Source: Bordetella parapertussis (GTDB lineage Bacteria > Pseudomonadota > Gammaproteobacteria > Burkholderiales > Burkholderiaceae_A). Taken from it: a stretch of DNA of 64,000 nt. Positions 25,995 to 34,719 of this stretch are shown here, one piece after another. The notes under the pieces are model-generated. The model searched no databases, was not told where the DNA came from, and saw nothing but the letters and a program-made list of their open reading frames with translations. The DNA lies in NCBI GenBank assembly GCA_945877235.1, contig CAMCRF010000010.1, positions 4,184 through 68,183 of the forward strand, written 5' to 3'. Position numbers and translations under genes: made by a program. Numbering within the stretch: the first letter of the stretch is position 1; every line of letters begins with the position of its first letter.

Positions 25995-27064
25995 GTATCG
26001 GGCTGCAGTATCCACTGCCCAATCCGCCAGCTGCTGGTCAGACGTGCATGGTGGCCGATGGCGTGCTCTGGGCGCGCATGCCCATGCCATTTTCGCTCGA
26101 CCACATCAATGTGTATGTTTTGAGGGATCGGGATGGCTGGTGGGTTGTTGACACGGGTTTGAATCGCGAGACCTGCCGAAGACTTTGGCACGAGATTTGG
26201 GCTGGCCTCTCTCCTGCAGGGCCGCTTAAGGGGGTCATCTGCACCCACTTCCACGATGACCACACAGGCCTTGCGGGGTGGTTTGAGCAGGAGTGGCAGG
26301 CACCCATCTACATGTCCGTTCAGGAGTACCTGACGCTTGCGACGGATCGTCGGCTCTCCGATGTGATTGCAGCGCCTCCTGCGCATCACCTGAGGTACTT
26401 TCAGCGTGCTGGGTTCGATTACGACCAGACCACGACACTCTTGCAATCTCTGGCGGGAAGTTCTCATGGCCCCATGGTGCCGAGCCAATACCGCAGACTC
26501 AAGCACGGCGATGTCCTAACGATCGGAGAGTGCCATTGGCAAGTGATTGTGGGCTCCGGTCATTCACCAGAGCACGTCTGCCTGTATAGCGCCCAACTCG
26601 GGTTGTTGCTATCTGGCGATCAGGTGCTTCCCGGCATTACGTCTAATGTCTGCGTGACCCCCGTCGAGCCGCTGGCCAATCCGTTGAGGGACTGGCTTGA
26701 GTCTCTCGAGCGCCTCATGGCAGTGCCAGATGATGTTCTGGTTCTGCCCAGTCATCAGTTACCGTTCAAGGGGCTGCATGCTCGATTGCAGTTTCTGTAT
26801 GCCCATCACGAGCAGGCCTTGCGTGAGACGCGGCAGGCCTGCGAGGGCGAGGGTGCCGATGCGGTGTCTGTCATGCGGGTGCTCTTTCCGCGCATACGCT
26901 CGTCGATCGATCAGTTCCTCGCACTTGGAGAGGCGATGGCGCACCTTAATTATTTGCTTGCCCGAGACGATCTTGAGGCCCTTGAGCGTGAGGCCGGTGC
27001 GACACGCTACCGAACCCGTCATCGCGGCAGCTCACTCACCCACGAAGAATGGATACACGAATGA
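25991..27064 (+). CDS. Metallo-beta-lactamase-fold hydrolase
   Basis: A 357-residue MBL-fold protein with the metal motif THFHDDH (His86, His88, Asp90, His91), further ligand candidates in GSGHSPEH and SGDQVLP, and a last His in LPSHQLPF. The C-terminal 120 residues are helical, as in MBL proteins that hydrolyse thioesters or glutathione conjugates. ATGA overlap on both sides ties it to a CoA ligase and an acyl-CoA dehydrogenase. A thioesterase that recycles CoA or a lactonase are both possible. No established step of steroid degradation calls for it. Confidence 0.85.
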   Translation: MSIGLQYPLPNPPAAGQTCMVADGVLWARMPMPFSLDHINVYVLRDRDGWWVVDTGLNRETCRRLWHEIWAGLSPAGPLKGVICTHFHDDHTGLAGWFEQEWQAPIYMSVQEYLTLATDRRLSDVIAAPPAHHLRYFQRAGFDYDQTTTLLQSLAGSSHGPMVPSQYRRLKHGDVLTIGECHWQVIVGSGHSPEHVCLYSAQLGLLLSGDQVLPGITSNVCVTPVEPLANPLRDWLESLERLMAVPDDVLVLPSHQLPFKGLHARLQFLYAHHEQALRETRQACEGEGADAVSVMRVLFPRIRSSIDQFLALGEAMAHLNYLLARDDLEALEREAGATRYRTRHRGSSLTHEEWIHE

Positions 27065-28275
27065 GTCGCGCGAAATCAACAACTCCACAGGCGTTTCATA
27101 CGCTAGAAGACGACGCCTTCCGAGTCGCTGCCCGCGAGTGGCTCTCGGAGCACTGCCCTCCAAGTCTTCGTGGCCGGATCGCGCCATCGGAGATGATCTT
27201 TGGAGCGCGTGAGGTCCATTTCAAGACGGAGGAGCAACGCCGCTGGTTTGAGTCCATGCGTGACATGGGCTGGTTTGCACCCGACTGGCCACGTGAGTTC
27301 GGTGGTGGTGGTCTGAATGCGAGCCAGACCCGTATTCTCGAGTCGGAGATGAAGCGGCTGCAGTGCTTTCCCCCTCAGGTGAATCTCGGAGTCTGGATGC
27401 TAGGCCCGGTGCTGCTCGAGTTTGGGTCGGAGGAGCAGAAGCAGCGCTACTTGACGGAAATGACAGCGGGTACCTGCCGATGGTGCCAGGGATTCTCCGA
27501 GCCCAATGCGGGCTCTGATCTCGCAAGCCTCAAGACTTTTGCGCGGCGGGAGGGAGACCGTTTTATCCTGAATGGCAGCAAGATCTGGACCTCTCACGCC
27601 GGTGAAAGTGACTGGATGTACCTTTTGGCGAGAACCCGGAACGATGGCCCGAAGCAGGCAGGCATTGGCTTTTTTCTTGTTGATCTGCGCAGCGCTGGGG
27701 TTGAAATTCGACCCATTGACATGATCAGCGGCAAGTCTCATTTCTGCCAGGTTTTCTTTGATCATGTCGAGATCCCTGTCGATCAGCTCATTGGGCGTGA
27801 GGATCAAGGCTGGGAGATTGCAAAGCGATTGCTGGTCTTCGAGCGGTTGGCAATGTCGAAGTTTGACGACGGAGGTGCGCCATCCCTGGACTACGCGCAG
27901 CTGTTCAAGCAGGCAACGCTGCCCTCCGATGAGCGCTCCCTCATGTCACGTGAGCATTATTCGGCAGAGATTGACGACTGGTGTTTCAAGCTGCTCACCC
28001 GGCTCTCCTTTGAGGAGGGGCGCGCTGGACGCCCCACCCAAGCCATGACTGGCTGCTTCAAGTATCTCTCTGCAGAAATTGAAAAGCGACGTGCCGAGTC
28101 GGCCCTCAATGTGCTGGGACTGGAGGCACTCGAGCAGGCGCATCCGGTGGGGTATCACTGGATGCAAAGCAAGACGCTCTCGATTGCTGGAGGCACCTCG
28201 GAGATTCAGCTCAATATTCTGGCGAAGCGTATTTTAAAGATGCCCGATGAGCCGCAGGTCGGGGAGAACCGCTAA
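27061..28275 (+). CDS. Acyl-CoA dehydrogenase, catalytic subunit of a heteromeric pair
   Basis: From ATG 27061 (ATGA overlap) the protein has 404 residues. CQGFSEPNAGSDLASL (about 142-157) is the FAD/substrate motif. The C-terminal medium-chain base position reads SIAGGTSEIQ, so no Glu, but Glu261 in VFERLAM is in the isovaleryl-CoA dehydrogenase position. The next gene encodes the partner without this residue. Its surroundings (two CoA ligases) place it in the first beta-oxidation cycle of the C5 side chain, matching the role of Scd1AB in Pseudomonas stutzeri Chol1. Confidence 0.84.
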   Translation: MSRAKSTTPQAFHTLEDDAFRVAAREWLSEHCPPSLRGRIAPSEMIFGAREVHFKTEEQRRWFESMRDMGWFAPDWPREFGGGGLNASQTRILESEMKRLQCFPPQVNLGVWMLGPVLLEFGSEEQKQRYLTEMTAGTCRWCQGFSEPNAGSDLASLKTFARREGDRFILNGSKIWTSHAGESDWMYLLARTRNDGPKQAGIGFFLVDLRSAGVEIRPIDMISGKSHFCQVFFDHVEIPVDQLIGREDQGWEIAKRLLVFERLAMSKFDDGGAPSLDYAQLFKQATLPSDERSLMSREHYSAEIDDWCFKLLTRLSFEEGRAGRPTQAMTGCFKYLSAEIEKRRAESALNVLGLEALEQAHPVGYHWMQSKTLSIAGGTSEIQLNILAKRILKMPDEPQVGENR

Positions 28276-29415
28276 ATGCTCGCACTCTCTGAAGATACCC
28301 AAATGCTCGCCGAGAGCGCAGCCGATGTCTTGACTGGGCACGACTATCCAAGTGTCATCCGCGCACAACGGCCCCTAGGGCCGGCTGCTACCGGCTTTGA
28401 GGCTGAGCAGTGGCAGGCTGCCGTTGAATTGGGCTGGACTGGCATTGCCATTCCCGAGCCCTTGGGCGGCCTGGGATTCCCAGTTCAGGGACTCTTCGGG
28501 TTGTTCGAGTCCGCAGGCCGATCGCTGGCGGGCTTGCCCCTGCTCACCCAACTCGTCATAGCGCCCAGCTTGCTGTGTTCGGCGAGCGATAACTGGAAGC
28601 CCCGCACTGAGGCGATAGACTCTTTGGTGCAGGGAACGCAGTGGTTCGGCTTGGCACTCGATGAGGGCACACGTCACGCCCCTGCTCTTTGCCAGACCTT
28701 GGCAACGCCCTGCGGACTTGGCTGGTCATTGACGGGGCATAAGCGCTACGCACTGGATGCAACGCACGCGCAGTCGCTGCTGATCACAGCGTGTCTCGCG
28801 GACACCCAGGAGATGGCGCTTTTCTGCATTCCTGCAGACACACCTGGTGTGCAGGTCGACCCCTGTGCCTTGATCGATCAGCGCAGCCGTGCGCACGTCA
28901 CGCTCTCAAGCGTTGCGCTGGGTCCGGATGCCCTTGTTTACCGGGGCGCTGAGTTCACAGTCGCCATGGACCAAGCACTCTTGTTGGGTCGAGCCGTCGT
29001 GTCCGCTGAACTGTTGGGTATCTCTCAAACCGTTTTTGACACCACGCTGACATACCTCTCTCAGCGTGAGCAGTTTGATCGTAAGCTCGGAAGCTTTCAG
29101 GCCTTGCAGCATCGTATGGCAAGGCTTCATGCCGAGATTCAGCTTGCGAGAGCGGGTGTCCTCGGTGCTTTCGAGGCGCTCGAGCGTGGGCCTTCGGTTG
29201 CCACTTCAAGCGCAGTGGCCATGGCGAAATTCAAAGCAGGCGAGGTTTCAGACCTTGCCACCAATGAGGCCACGCAGCTGCATGGCGGCATGGGCGTAAC
29301 GAACGAGCTCAACATTGGCCTGTTTCTCAAGCGGGCGCGTGTGGCCGAGGCACTCCTTGGAGATCAGACCTACCAACTCGCGCAGTTGACCTCCCTAGAA
29401 GGAGCCTCGGCATGA
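28276..29415 (+). CDS. Acyl-CoA dehydrogenase, non-catalytic partner subunit
   Basis: A 379-residue divergent acyl-CoA dehydrogenase starting directly after the stop of its partner. REQFDRKLGSFQALQHRMA at about 256-274 is the FAD-adenine contact motif, and LHGGMGVTNELN is the C-terminal signature. No Glu is found at either known catalytic position (region around MDQALLLGRAVVSAE), and the SEPxxGSD motif is lost. This is expected of the beta-like half of an alpha2beta2 steroid acyl-CoA dehydrogenase. ATGA overlap follows with the ligase. Confidence 0.83.
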   Translation: MLALSEDTQMLAESAADVLTGHDYPSVIRAQRPLGPAATGFEAEQWQAAVELGWTGIAIPEPLGGLGFPVQGLFGLFESAGRSLAGLPLLTQLVIAPSLLCSASDNWKPRTEAIDSLVQGTQWFGLALDEGTRHAPALCQTLATPCGLGWSLTGHKRYALDATHAQSLLITACLADTQEMALFCIPADTPGVQVDPCALIDQRSRAHVTLSSVALGPDALVYRGAEFTVAMDQALLLGRAVVSAELLGISQTVFDTTLTYLSQREQFDRKLGSFQALQHRMARLHAEIQLARAGVLGAFEALERGPSVATSSAVAMAKFKAGEVSDLATNEATQLHGGMGVTNELNIGLFLKRARVAEALLGDQTYQLAQLTSLEGASA

Positions 29416-31109
29416 CACCGGTCTCATACTCGCCGCGTTTTTCTCCCCTGATTCAGGCCGGTGCACCATTTGAGCTGATTGAGCAAGAGGGCCTTCGACG
29501 GTTTAAACATGCGCCGCAGAGCCTTGTCCACATGCTGCATCGAGCCAAGCCAGAGGCGTTGGGTCAGACCTTTGTGGAGTGGCTGGATCAGTCCATGACC
29601 TTCAGTGCCTTTTTTCAGGAGGCAGAGCGCGTGGCGGGCTGGATGCTTGACCGAGGTCTTGAGCGAGGCGATCGTGTCTGCATCGCCATGCGAAACCGCC
29701 CGGAGTGGCTTGTGGCCGCCTGGGCCACGCTGATCGCGGGCGGTGTGTCTGCCCCGCTCAATAGCTGGGGGCGTCGAGAGGAGCTGGAACACAGCCTCGC
29801 AGTTGCAAAGCCTAAATTTGTATTTGTGGATCACCCCCGATGTGCGTTGGTATCTGCAGGTGCGCAGTCGCTCAAGGCAGATGTGGTGTTGGTCTCTCAG
29901 GTGATCGGGCGCGAAGGGGGGTGCGAGATGGGCACCTACCCAGTCCATCAGTATTCAGACATCGTCGCTACTCCTCGGGATTGGACCGCACCCACACTCC
30001 ATCCGTCTGATCAAGCGGTGCTGCTTTTTACCAGCGGCACGACCAGCAAGCCCAAGGCTGCAGTCTCGACCCATGATGCCGTCGTGCAATCGCTCATCAA
30101 CATTCAGCTCAACGCTGCGGTGTCGGGTATGACCTCACCGGAGCAGGTCAAGGCCATCATGAGCTCTGGGTTTACGCCGGCTGCACTCGTTGCAGTTCCG
30201 TTTTTTCATGTCAGCGGCTTTCACGCGCTCTTTCTTTTTGGCTTGGCCAGTCTTCGAAAGCTCGTGCTCGCATGGAAATGGGATATCCAGGAGATTGTTC
30301 AGTTGCTCGAGACCAAGCACGTCACGCAAATCAATGGCTCTCCCGCGATGATGCGAGAGCTGCTTGCCTCGAGCGCATTTCGCAACGCCAATCGCAGCAG
30401 TCTGGGCGCACTCGGGCTGGGTGGGGCAGCAGCCCCCGCGATGCTCATCGAGGAGATGCGCGCGCTGCTACCGCTGGGGATGATGGGGATTGGCTACGGC
30501 GCAACCGAGACCAACGGGCTGGGCGCGCAGACGTCTGGGCAGCCCTTTCTCGATCGGCCTCACGCATCGGGATACGTGAGTCCGCTGGCCGAGATTCGGG
30601 TGCGGGATCTCGATGGCGCACTTTTGCCGCATGGTGCAACGGGTGAAATTGAGATCCGATCCTCCGCAAATATGGTGGGCTACTGGGATGCAGATGCTGG
30701 GTGTCCCATGCCCTTGGAAGGTCATTGGTACGCGACGGGTGACGTGGGATTTGTCGATGAAGATGGCTACCTTCACATCGTCGATCGGGTCAAAGACATT
30801 GTGAATCGCGGGGGGGAGAAGGTGAGCTGTGCCGAGGTTGAGGCTGCGTTGCTGTCCTTACCCGGTGTGCGAGATGCGGTGGTCATGCCGCTTCCAGATA
30901 TGGAGCGGGGTGAGATTGTCTCGGCTGTTGTCGTGCTCGATCAACCCGCCTCGGCATCCTCCGACGCCCTTCGGGACCTGCTGATCGAGCGCCTAGCGCA
31001 TTACAAGGTGCCCGAGCGATGGGTGATCACTGACCAGGCTGTTGAGCGCACACCCTCGGGCAAACCCATTAAATCCCTACTCAAACCTCTGTTTGGGCTA
31101 AACGGCTAG
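29412..31109 (+). CDS. AMP-dependent acyl-CoA synthetase
   Basis: A 565-residue ligase with LLFTSGTTSKPKAAVSTH (about 206-223), IGYGATETNG (about 357-366), YATGDVGFVD (about 441-450), DRVKDIVNRGGEKVSC (about 460-475) and the catalytic Lys in TPSGKPIKS near the end. It closes the operon of the FATP-like ligase, MBL protein and acyl-CoA dehydrogenase pair. Bile-acid degraders need separate ligases for the C24 and C22 carboxylates, and this may be the second. The 3' end overlaps a convergent flavoenzyme gene by 12 bases. Confidence 0.84.
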   Translation: MTPVSYSPRFSPLIQAGAPFELIEQEGLRRFKHAPQSLVHMLHRAKPEALGQTFVEWLDQSMTFSAFFQEAERVAGWMLDRGLERGDRVCIAMRNRPEWLVAAWATLIAGGVSAPLNSWGRREELEHSLAVAKPKFVFVDHPRCALVSAGAQSLKADVVLVSQVIGREGGCEMGTYPVHQYSDIVATPRDWTAPTLHPSDQAVLLFTSGTTSKPKAAVSTHDAVVQSLINIQLNAAVSGMTSPEQVKAIMSSGFTPAALVAVPFFHVSGFHALFLFGLASLRKLVLAWKWDIQEIVQLLETKHVTQINGSPAMMRELLASSAFRNANRSSLGALGLGGAAAPAMLIEEMRALLPLGMMGIGYGATETNGLGAQTSGQPFLDRPHASGYVSPLAEIRVRDLDGALLPHGATGEIEIRSSANMVGYWDADAGCPMPLEGHWYATGDVGFVDEDGYLHIVDRVKDIVNRGGEKVSCAEVEAALLSLPGVRDAVVMPLPDMERGEIVSAVVVLDQPASASSDALRDLLIERLAHYKVPERWVITDQAVERTPSGKPIKSLLKPLFGLNG

Positions 31110-33257
31110 GGCAGCCTCAAAACCAGATCGCAGGGCTCCTTCAATGTACCCAAGGGCCTGGTAGTCACCCAGCGCCTTCCATGGAATCTGGGCAGCATCC
31201 AAGGTGCGCTTCAGCTCCGCTTGCGCGTCGCTTGCCAAGCCCTCTTGCGCCGCATTCGCGATCACCAGATCTGAGGGGTGGAGGATCTCAGTATGCTCGA
31301 CCACTTCCTGGGTATCGGGCTGCTTGGTTCGAGTCGTCACACAGAGCCCACCTGAAGGACCTACGCTTGCCTGTGCCCGAGTGATGAGGCGGGCCCCGTG
31401 ATCCTCCAGCCCTTCAATGACCCGCCAGCGACGCACGATCGAGAGCTCCCTTCCCAGTGACGGGCCGGGCTCAAGCACGGTAACCTTGCGTTTGTATTCG
31501 ACCAAGAGTTCAGCGAGCTCGAGACCGACGAGGCCACCGCCCAGAATGACCACGTGACTGCCAAATGGCAGGTAGACCGAGGCCCCCGTGCGAAGTCGAC
31601 TGACTGTATCGAGCAGCCCAAATCTCGCTGCAGCCCAAGCACCGTAACGAATGACGGGATTCAGGTGCATGGGCATTTGCTTGAGGTCACCCTCAAGCAG
31701 CGCACGCAGGCTGGGCCCACTCCAGACGCGCGTGTTTTCAAGTCCGCTGAGGTCGGGGGCCTCGGCATAACTCGCTCCGGTGGCCAGCAGCACCATGTTG
31801 GGTTTGAGCTGCAGAATCATTGAGGCCGTAACGGTCTGACCGAGCCTCACGGTGATGAGAGGGTGTTTCATCGCATGGTGGAGGTTATCGAGCAACGCCT
31901 CATTCTCGGGGTAGGCTAGGCTCGCCAGCTTGAGGCTGCCGCCCAGCGCATGGCCGCGCTCGAGCAATGTGACCGAGTGCCCTTGTTCTGCAGCAACCCT
32001 GGCAGCCTCCATACCAGCTGGCCCACCCCCCAAGATCACCACGTGTTTCGGGCGTGACGGGGCAGGACGTTGGGTCAAGAGATATTCCTGCCCAGTGGTT
32101 GGCTGCACCGCACATTTAACTCGCTCGTTGACGAAGATCTGCGAGACGCAGGTGTAGCAGTAGATACACGGCCTTACGCTTGCGATTTGTCCGGCACGCC
32201 ATTTGTTGGGCAGTTCTGGATCGGCGAGTAGCTTTCTTGCCAAGGCAACAAAGTCAGTTTTTCCGGTGCGCACGGCCTGCTCGCAGGCAGCAGCATCCAA
32301 GCGTCCCGCGGCAATCACTGGTAGCTCTGCCCCTGCTCGAATTGCGCTCGCCCATTCCAGAAAACCGGCGGGCCTCTGCACCAGGGGAGCCTCCGTGAAT
32401 GCAGACCCGCGTGTCAGGTTCGCGTACGCAGACACACTCACTGCTGCGGCACCGGCCGTCTTTGCGATCTTGGCGGCTGTAATCGCGTCATTGAGCGTGA
32501 TGCCGCCCTTCATGCCAATTTCTTGTGCATCCAGTCGGATCCACACAGGCATCTCTGGCCCAACCCGTTTTCTGACGGCCTCAATGACCTCGCGCATAAA
32601 ACGTGCGCGGTGCTCAATCGAGCCGCCATACTCATCTTCTCGCGTGTTGGTGTAGCCAGAGAGAAAACCGGCGATGAGGTAGGTGTGGGCACCATGGATC
32701 TCAATGCCGTCGAATCCTGCCTGCTGAGCGCGAGCCGCGGCATCGGAGAACCACTGAATCGCCGTGGCAATATCAGCGTGCGTCATGACCTGGATCTGTG
32801 GCTTGGTGCGCCCCGCCTGCGAGATAAATGCTGAGAGCTCCTCTTTGGTGAGGCGCTCCATCATGTTGCTCGATACACGAGGAGGCACCGAAGGTACCCA
32901 GAGCGGACGCCCCTCGGCCAGGTCTCGAACCGATGTTTTTCCTGCGTGTTGGAGTTGAACCGCAATCTTCGCTCCGTGTTGATGGACACGTTGCGCGAGC
33001 TTGGAGAGTCCAGGTATGAATTTGTCATCTGATAGCCCGACCTGGAATGGCTCCGCAGTGCCTGCCGGGAACGCGACGGAGACGACACCCATGGTTAAGA
33101 GGGCCGCACCGCCTTTTGCGCGCGCCTCGTAATACGACTGAATACGATCACCGCAGGTCCCGTCCGACTCCGCATAGTTCGACCCCATGGGGGCCATGAT
33201 GATGCGATTCTTGAGGTGGAGCGCGCCGATCTGTCCGGGTTCAAAAAGAGGGTTCAT
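31098..33257 (-). CDS. OYE/Fe-S/flavin oxidoreductase of the BaiCD/BaiH/2,4-dienoyl-CoA reductase type
   Basis: A 719-residue multidomain flavoenzyme. Residues 1-350 are an OYE-type FMN barrel with His188, His191 and Tyr193 (HGAHTY); Cys364, Cys367, Cys370 and Cys382 bind a [4Fe-4S] cluster with the C-x2-C-x2-C-x11-C spacing close to trimethylamine dehydrogenase. Residues about 400-719 hold two dinucleotide folds (VILGGGPAGMEAA and VILGGGLVGLELAE) for FAD and NAD(P)H. Bile-acid 3-oxo-Delta4 and Delta6 reductases BaiCD and BaiH share this plan. It is co-transcribed after an MFS permease (ATGA overlap). Reduction of a steroid enone or dienone is likely; general dienoyl-CoA reductase is the alternative. 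Confidence 0.85.
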   Translation of the reverse strand: MNPLFEPGQIGALHLKNRIIMAPMGSNYAESDGTCGDRIQSYYEARAKGGAALLTMGVVSVAFPAGTAEPFQVGLSDDKFIPGLSKLAQRVHQHGAKIAVQLQHAGKTSVRDLAEGRPLWVPSVPPRVSSNMMERLTKEELSAFISQAGRTKPQIQVMTHADIATAIQWFSDAAARAQQAGFDGIEIHGAHTYLIAGFLSGYTNTREDEYGGSIEHRARFMREVIEAVRKRVGPEMPVWIRLDAQEIGMKGGITLNDAITAAKIAKTAGAAAVSVSAYANLTRGSAFTEAPLVQRPAGFLEWASAIRAGAELPVIAAGRLDAAACEQAVRTGKTDFVALARKLLADPELPNKWRAGQIASVRPCIYCYTCVSQIFVNERVKCAVQPTTGQEYLLTQRPAPSRPKHVVILGGGPAGMEAARVAAEQGHSVTLLERGHALGGSLKLASLAYPENEALLDNLHHAMKHPLITVRLGQTVTASMILQLKPNMVLLATGASYAEAPDLSGLENTRVWSGPSLRALLEGDLKQMPMHLNPVIRYGAWAAARFGLLDTVSRLRTGASVYLPFGSHVVILGGGLVGLELAELLVEYKRKVTVLEPGPSLGRELSIVRRWRVIEGLEDHGARLITRAQASVGPSGGLCVTTRTKQPDTQEVVEHTEILHPSDLVIANAAQEGLASDAQAELKRTLDAAQIPWKALGDYQALGYIEGALRSGFEAALAV

Positions 33258-34543
33258 GCATGAGCTCCTGGCGTCTGTGGTTTGAGCTTTAGAAAAGCGA
33301 GAATGGAAAACAGCGGCGCGAGCGCGCTGACAGCGAGCGCTGGCCCTAGGGTGTGGGCCAGACCGAGGGAGGCGAGTAAGTCACTCACCATGCCAACCAG
33401 AACGGGTCCGAGACCGATGCCAATCAGGGTGCTCATCGAGGATAACGCGGCCAGTGAGAGGGCACGCGCCTGATCTCCTCCGAGCTTGGCCGCGGCGCTG
33501 AACGTCTCTGCGGTCCACCAGACAGAAAAAAATGCTGTCAGCGCACCAAAGACCAAACCGAGTGGCCAGACTCGGCCGGCCAGTGTGACGCCTACCTCCG
33601 ATGGCCAAAAGAAATACACGATGGCGGTGACAAAACCGAGGCCAACACCCCAGCAGGACACGCCGAATGACCAGCCACTCTCGTTGGGTCTGAATCGGTC
33701 GGAGAGCATGGCGCCGACCATCATTCCCAGCGCGGATGGAAGCCCAAACCCGAGCCCGGAGAGCAGGCCTGCATCTGCGAGTGAGAAGCCGTGCGTGCGA
33801 ACCAGGAACGCGGCGTTCCACATGGCCAATGAGTATCCGCCCAGGGTGTTGAGACCCGCCGCCAGCGCGAGCCAACGAAAGCGGGGGTTATTCAGCAGTG
33901 CCCGCCCAGATTCGACGGTCATTCGAATGACCCGGCCCACCGCAGGGACTGAGGCGTGTGGCCTGTCGCGCAGCACGATCCAGCATATCCCTGCTGAGAG
34001 GATTGCGAGGAGTGCGACTCCCCAGAAGACTGGGCGCCATCCGAGGCTACCCACGAGCACCCCTCCGAGAGCAAGACTTGCGACGGCTGACAGGGTTGGG
34101 GCTGCGGTTAGGACGCCCATGGCTGCGGCCTGTCGGTGCGGTGGCGCCAAGTCCGTGACGAGGGACATGGATGCAGGGGTGAGTCCTGCCTCCAGCACGG
34201 CATGGAGAAGCCTTGCAAACAGCAGCATCCAGAGCCCGTGGGCCCATGCAATACCCACGGCTGTGAGGCCCCAGGCTAGGAGTCCGACGGCGATCAGCAG
34301 GCGTCGATTCACTTGGCTCGCCAATTGGCCCATGGGCAGCGCAGTGAGTGCATACGCCACGGCAAAGAACGGGCCATTCACCAAGCCCATTTGTGTGTCT
34401 GAAAGGCTGAAGTCTATGCGCATGGGTTCGACGGCAACTGCCATGAGCTGCCGCCCTGAGAAGGTAATGGCATACCCTAGGAAGAGCGTCAAAAGCACCC
34501 ACTGGAGGGGCCGGTCGACCGACGGAGCACTGTGTTGAGCCAT
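33254..34543 (-). CDS. MFS transporter
   Basis: A 429-residue permease with 12 predicted helices. GYAITFSGRQLMAVAVEP in helix 1 and LPMGQLASQVNRR in the loop 2-3 region place it in the MFS. It is related to, but distinct from, the permease at 15899-17212. It overlaps the BaiCD-like gene by four bases and diverges from hsaA across the longest gap of the window, which carries several inverted repeats. A steroid or bile-acid carrier is likely; BaiG in gut clostridia is a bile-acid MFS paired with such flavoenzymes. Confidence 0.86.
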   Translation of the reverse strand: MAQHSAPSVDRPLQWVLLTLFLGYAITFSGRQLMAVAVEPMRIDFSLSDTQMGLVNGPFFAVAYALTALPMGQLASQVNRRLLIAVGLLAWGLTAVGIAWAHGLWMLLFARLLHAVLEAGLTPASMSLVTDLAPPHRQAAAMGVLTAAPTLSAVASLALGGVLVGSLGWRPVFWGVALLAILSAGICWIVLRDRPHASVPAVGRVIRMTVESGRALLNNPRFRWLALAAGLNTLGGYSLAMWNAAFLVRTHGFSLADAGLLSGLGFGLPSALGMMVGAMLSDRFRPNESGWSFGVSCWGVGLGFVTAIVYFFWPSEVGVTLAGRVWPLGLVFGALTAFFSVWWTAETFSAAAKLGGDQARALSLAALSSMSTLIGIGLGPVLVGMVSDLLASLGLAHTLGPALAVSALAPLFSILAFLKLKPQTPGAHA

Positions 34544-34578
34544 GGAGCCTGTAGGGTCACTCGGGAGAGACGGCTTGG

Positions 34579-34616
34579 CATCGTCCGGTCAGACTGCCTG
34601 ACAGCGCCTGTGTCAG
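34579..34616. promoter_or_regulatory. Operator half-site and overlapping inverted repeats in MFS/hsaA gap
   Basis: CATCGTC at 34579-34585 is an exact left arm; at the matching distance the right arm is degenerate (GACTGCC, 34592-34598). Overlapping it are GTCAG-N5-CTGAC (34588-34602) and CTGACA-N7-TGTCAG (34598-34616), both perfect. The 176-base gap from 34544 to 34719 holds no gene; TTGACT at 34664 may be a -35 box but has no well-spaced -10. Confidence 0.5.
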
Positions 34617-34719
34617 CCGAGCGTTCTCTCTGGCACCTGCGGAGCTAGTCTGTTTGCGTGATGTTGACTTCACTCGGAATTCATAACCTGCGGTCATTCC
34701 TACCCAAAGGAGCTTGACA

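Noticed and set aside
25074..26090. 338-residue minus-strand ORF
   Set aside because: Antisense to the FATP-like ligase, no motif, no ribosome site.
33486..34538. 350-residue plus-strand ORF opposite the MFS gene
   Set aside because: Rich in Ser, Pro, Arg and Thr without hydrophobic segments or motifs; it is the antisense of a clear permease.
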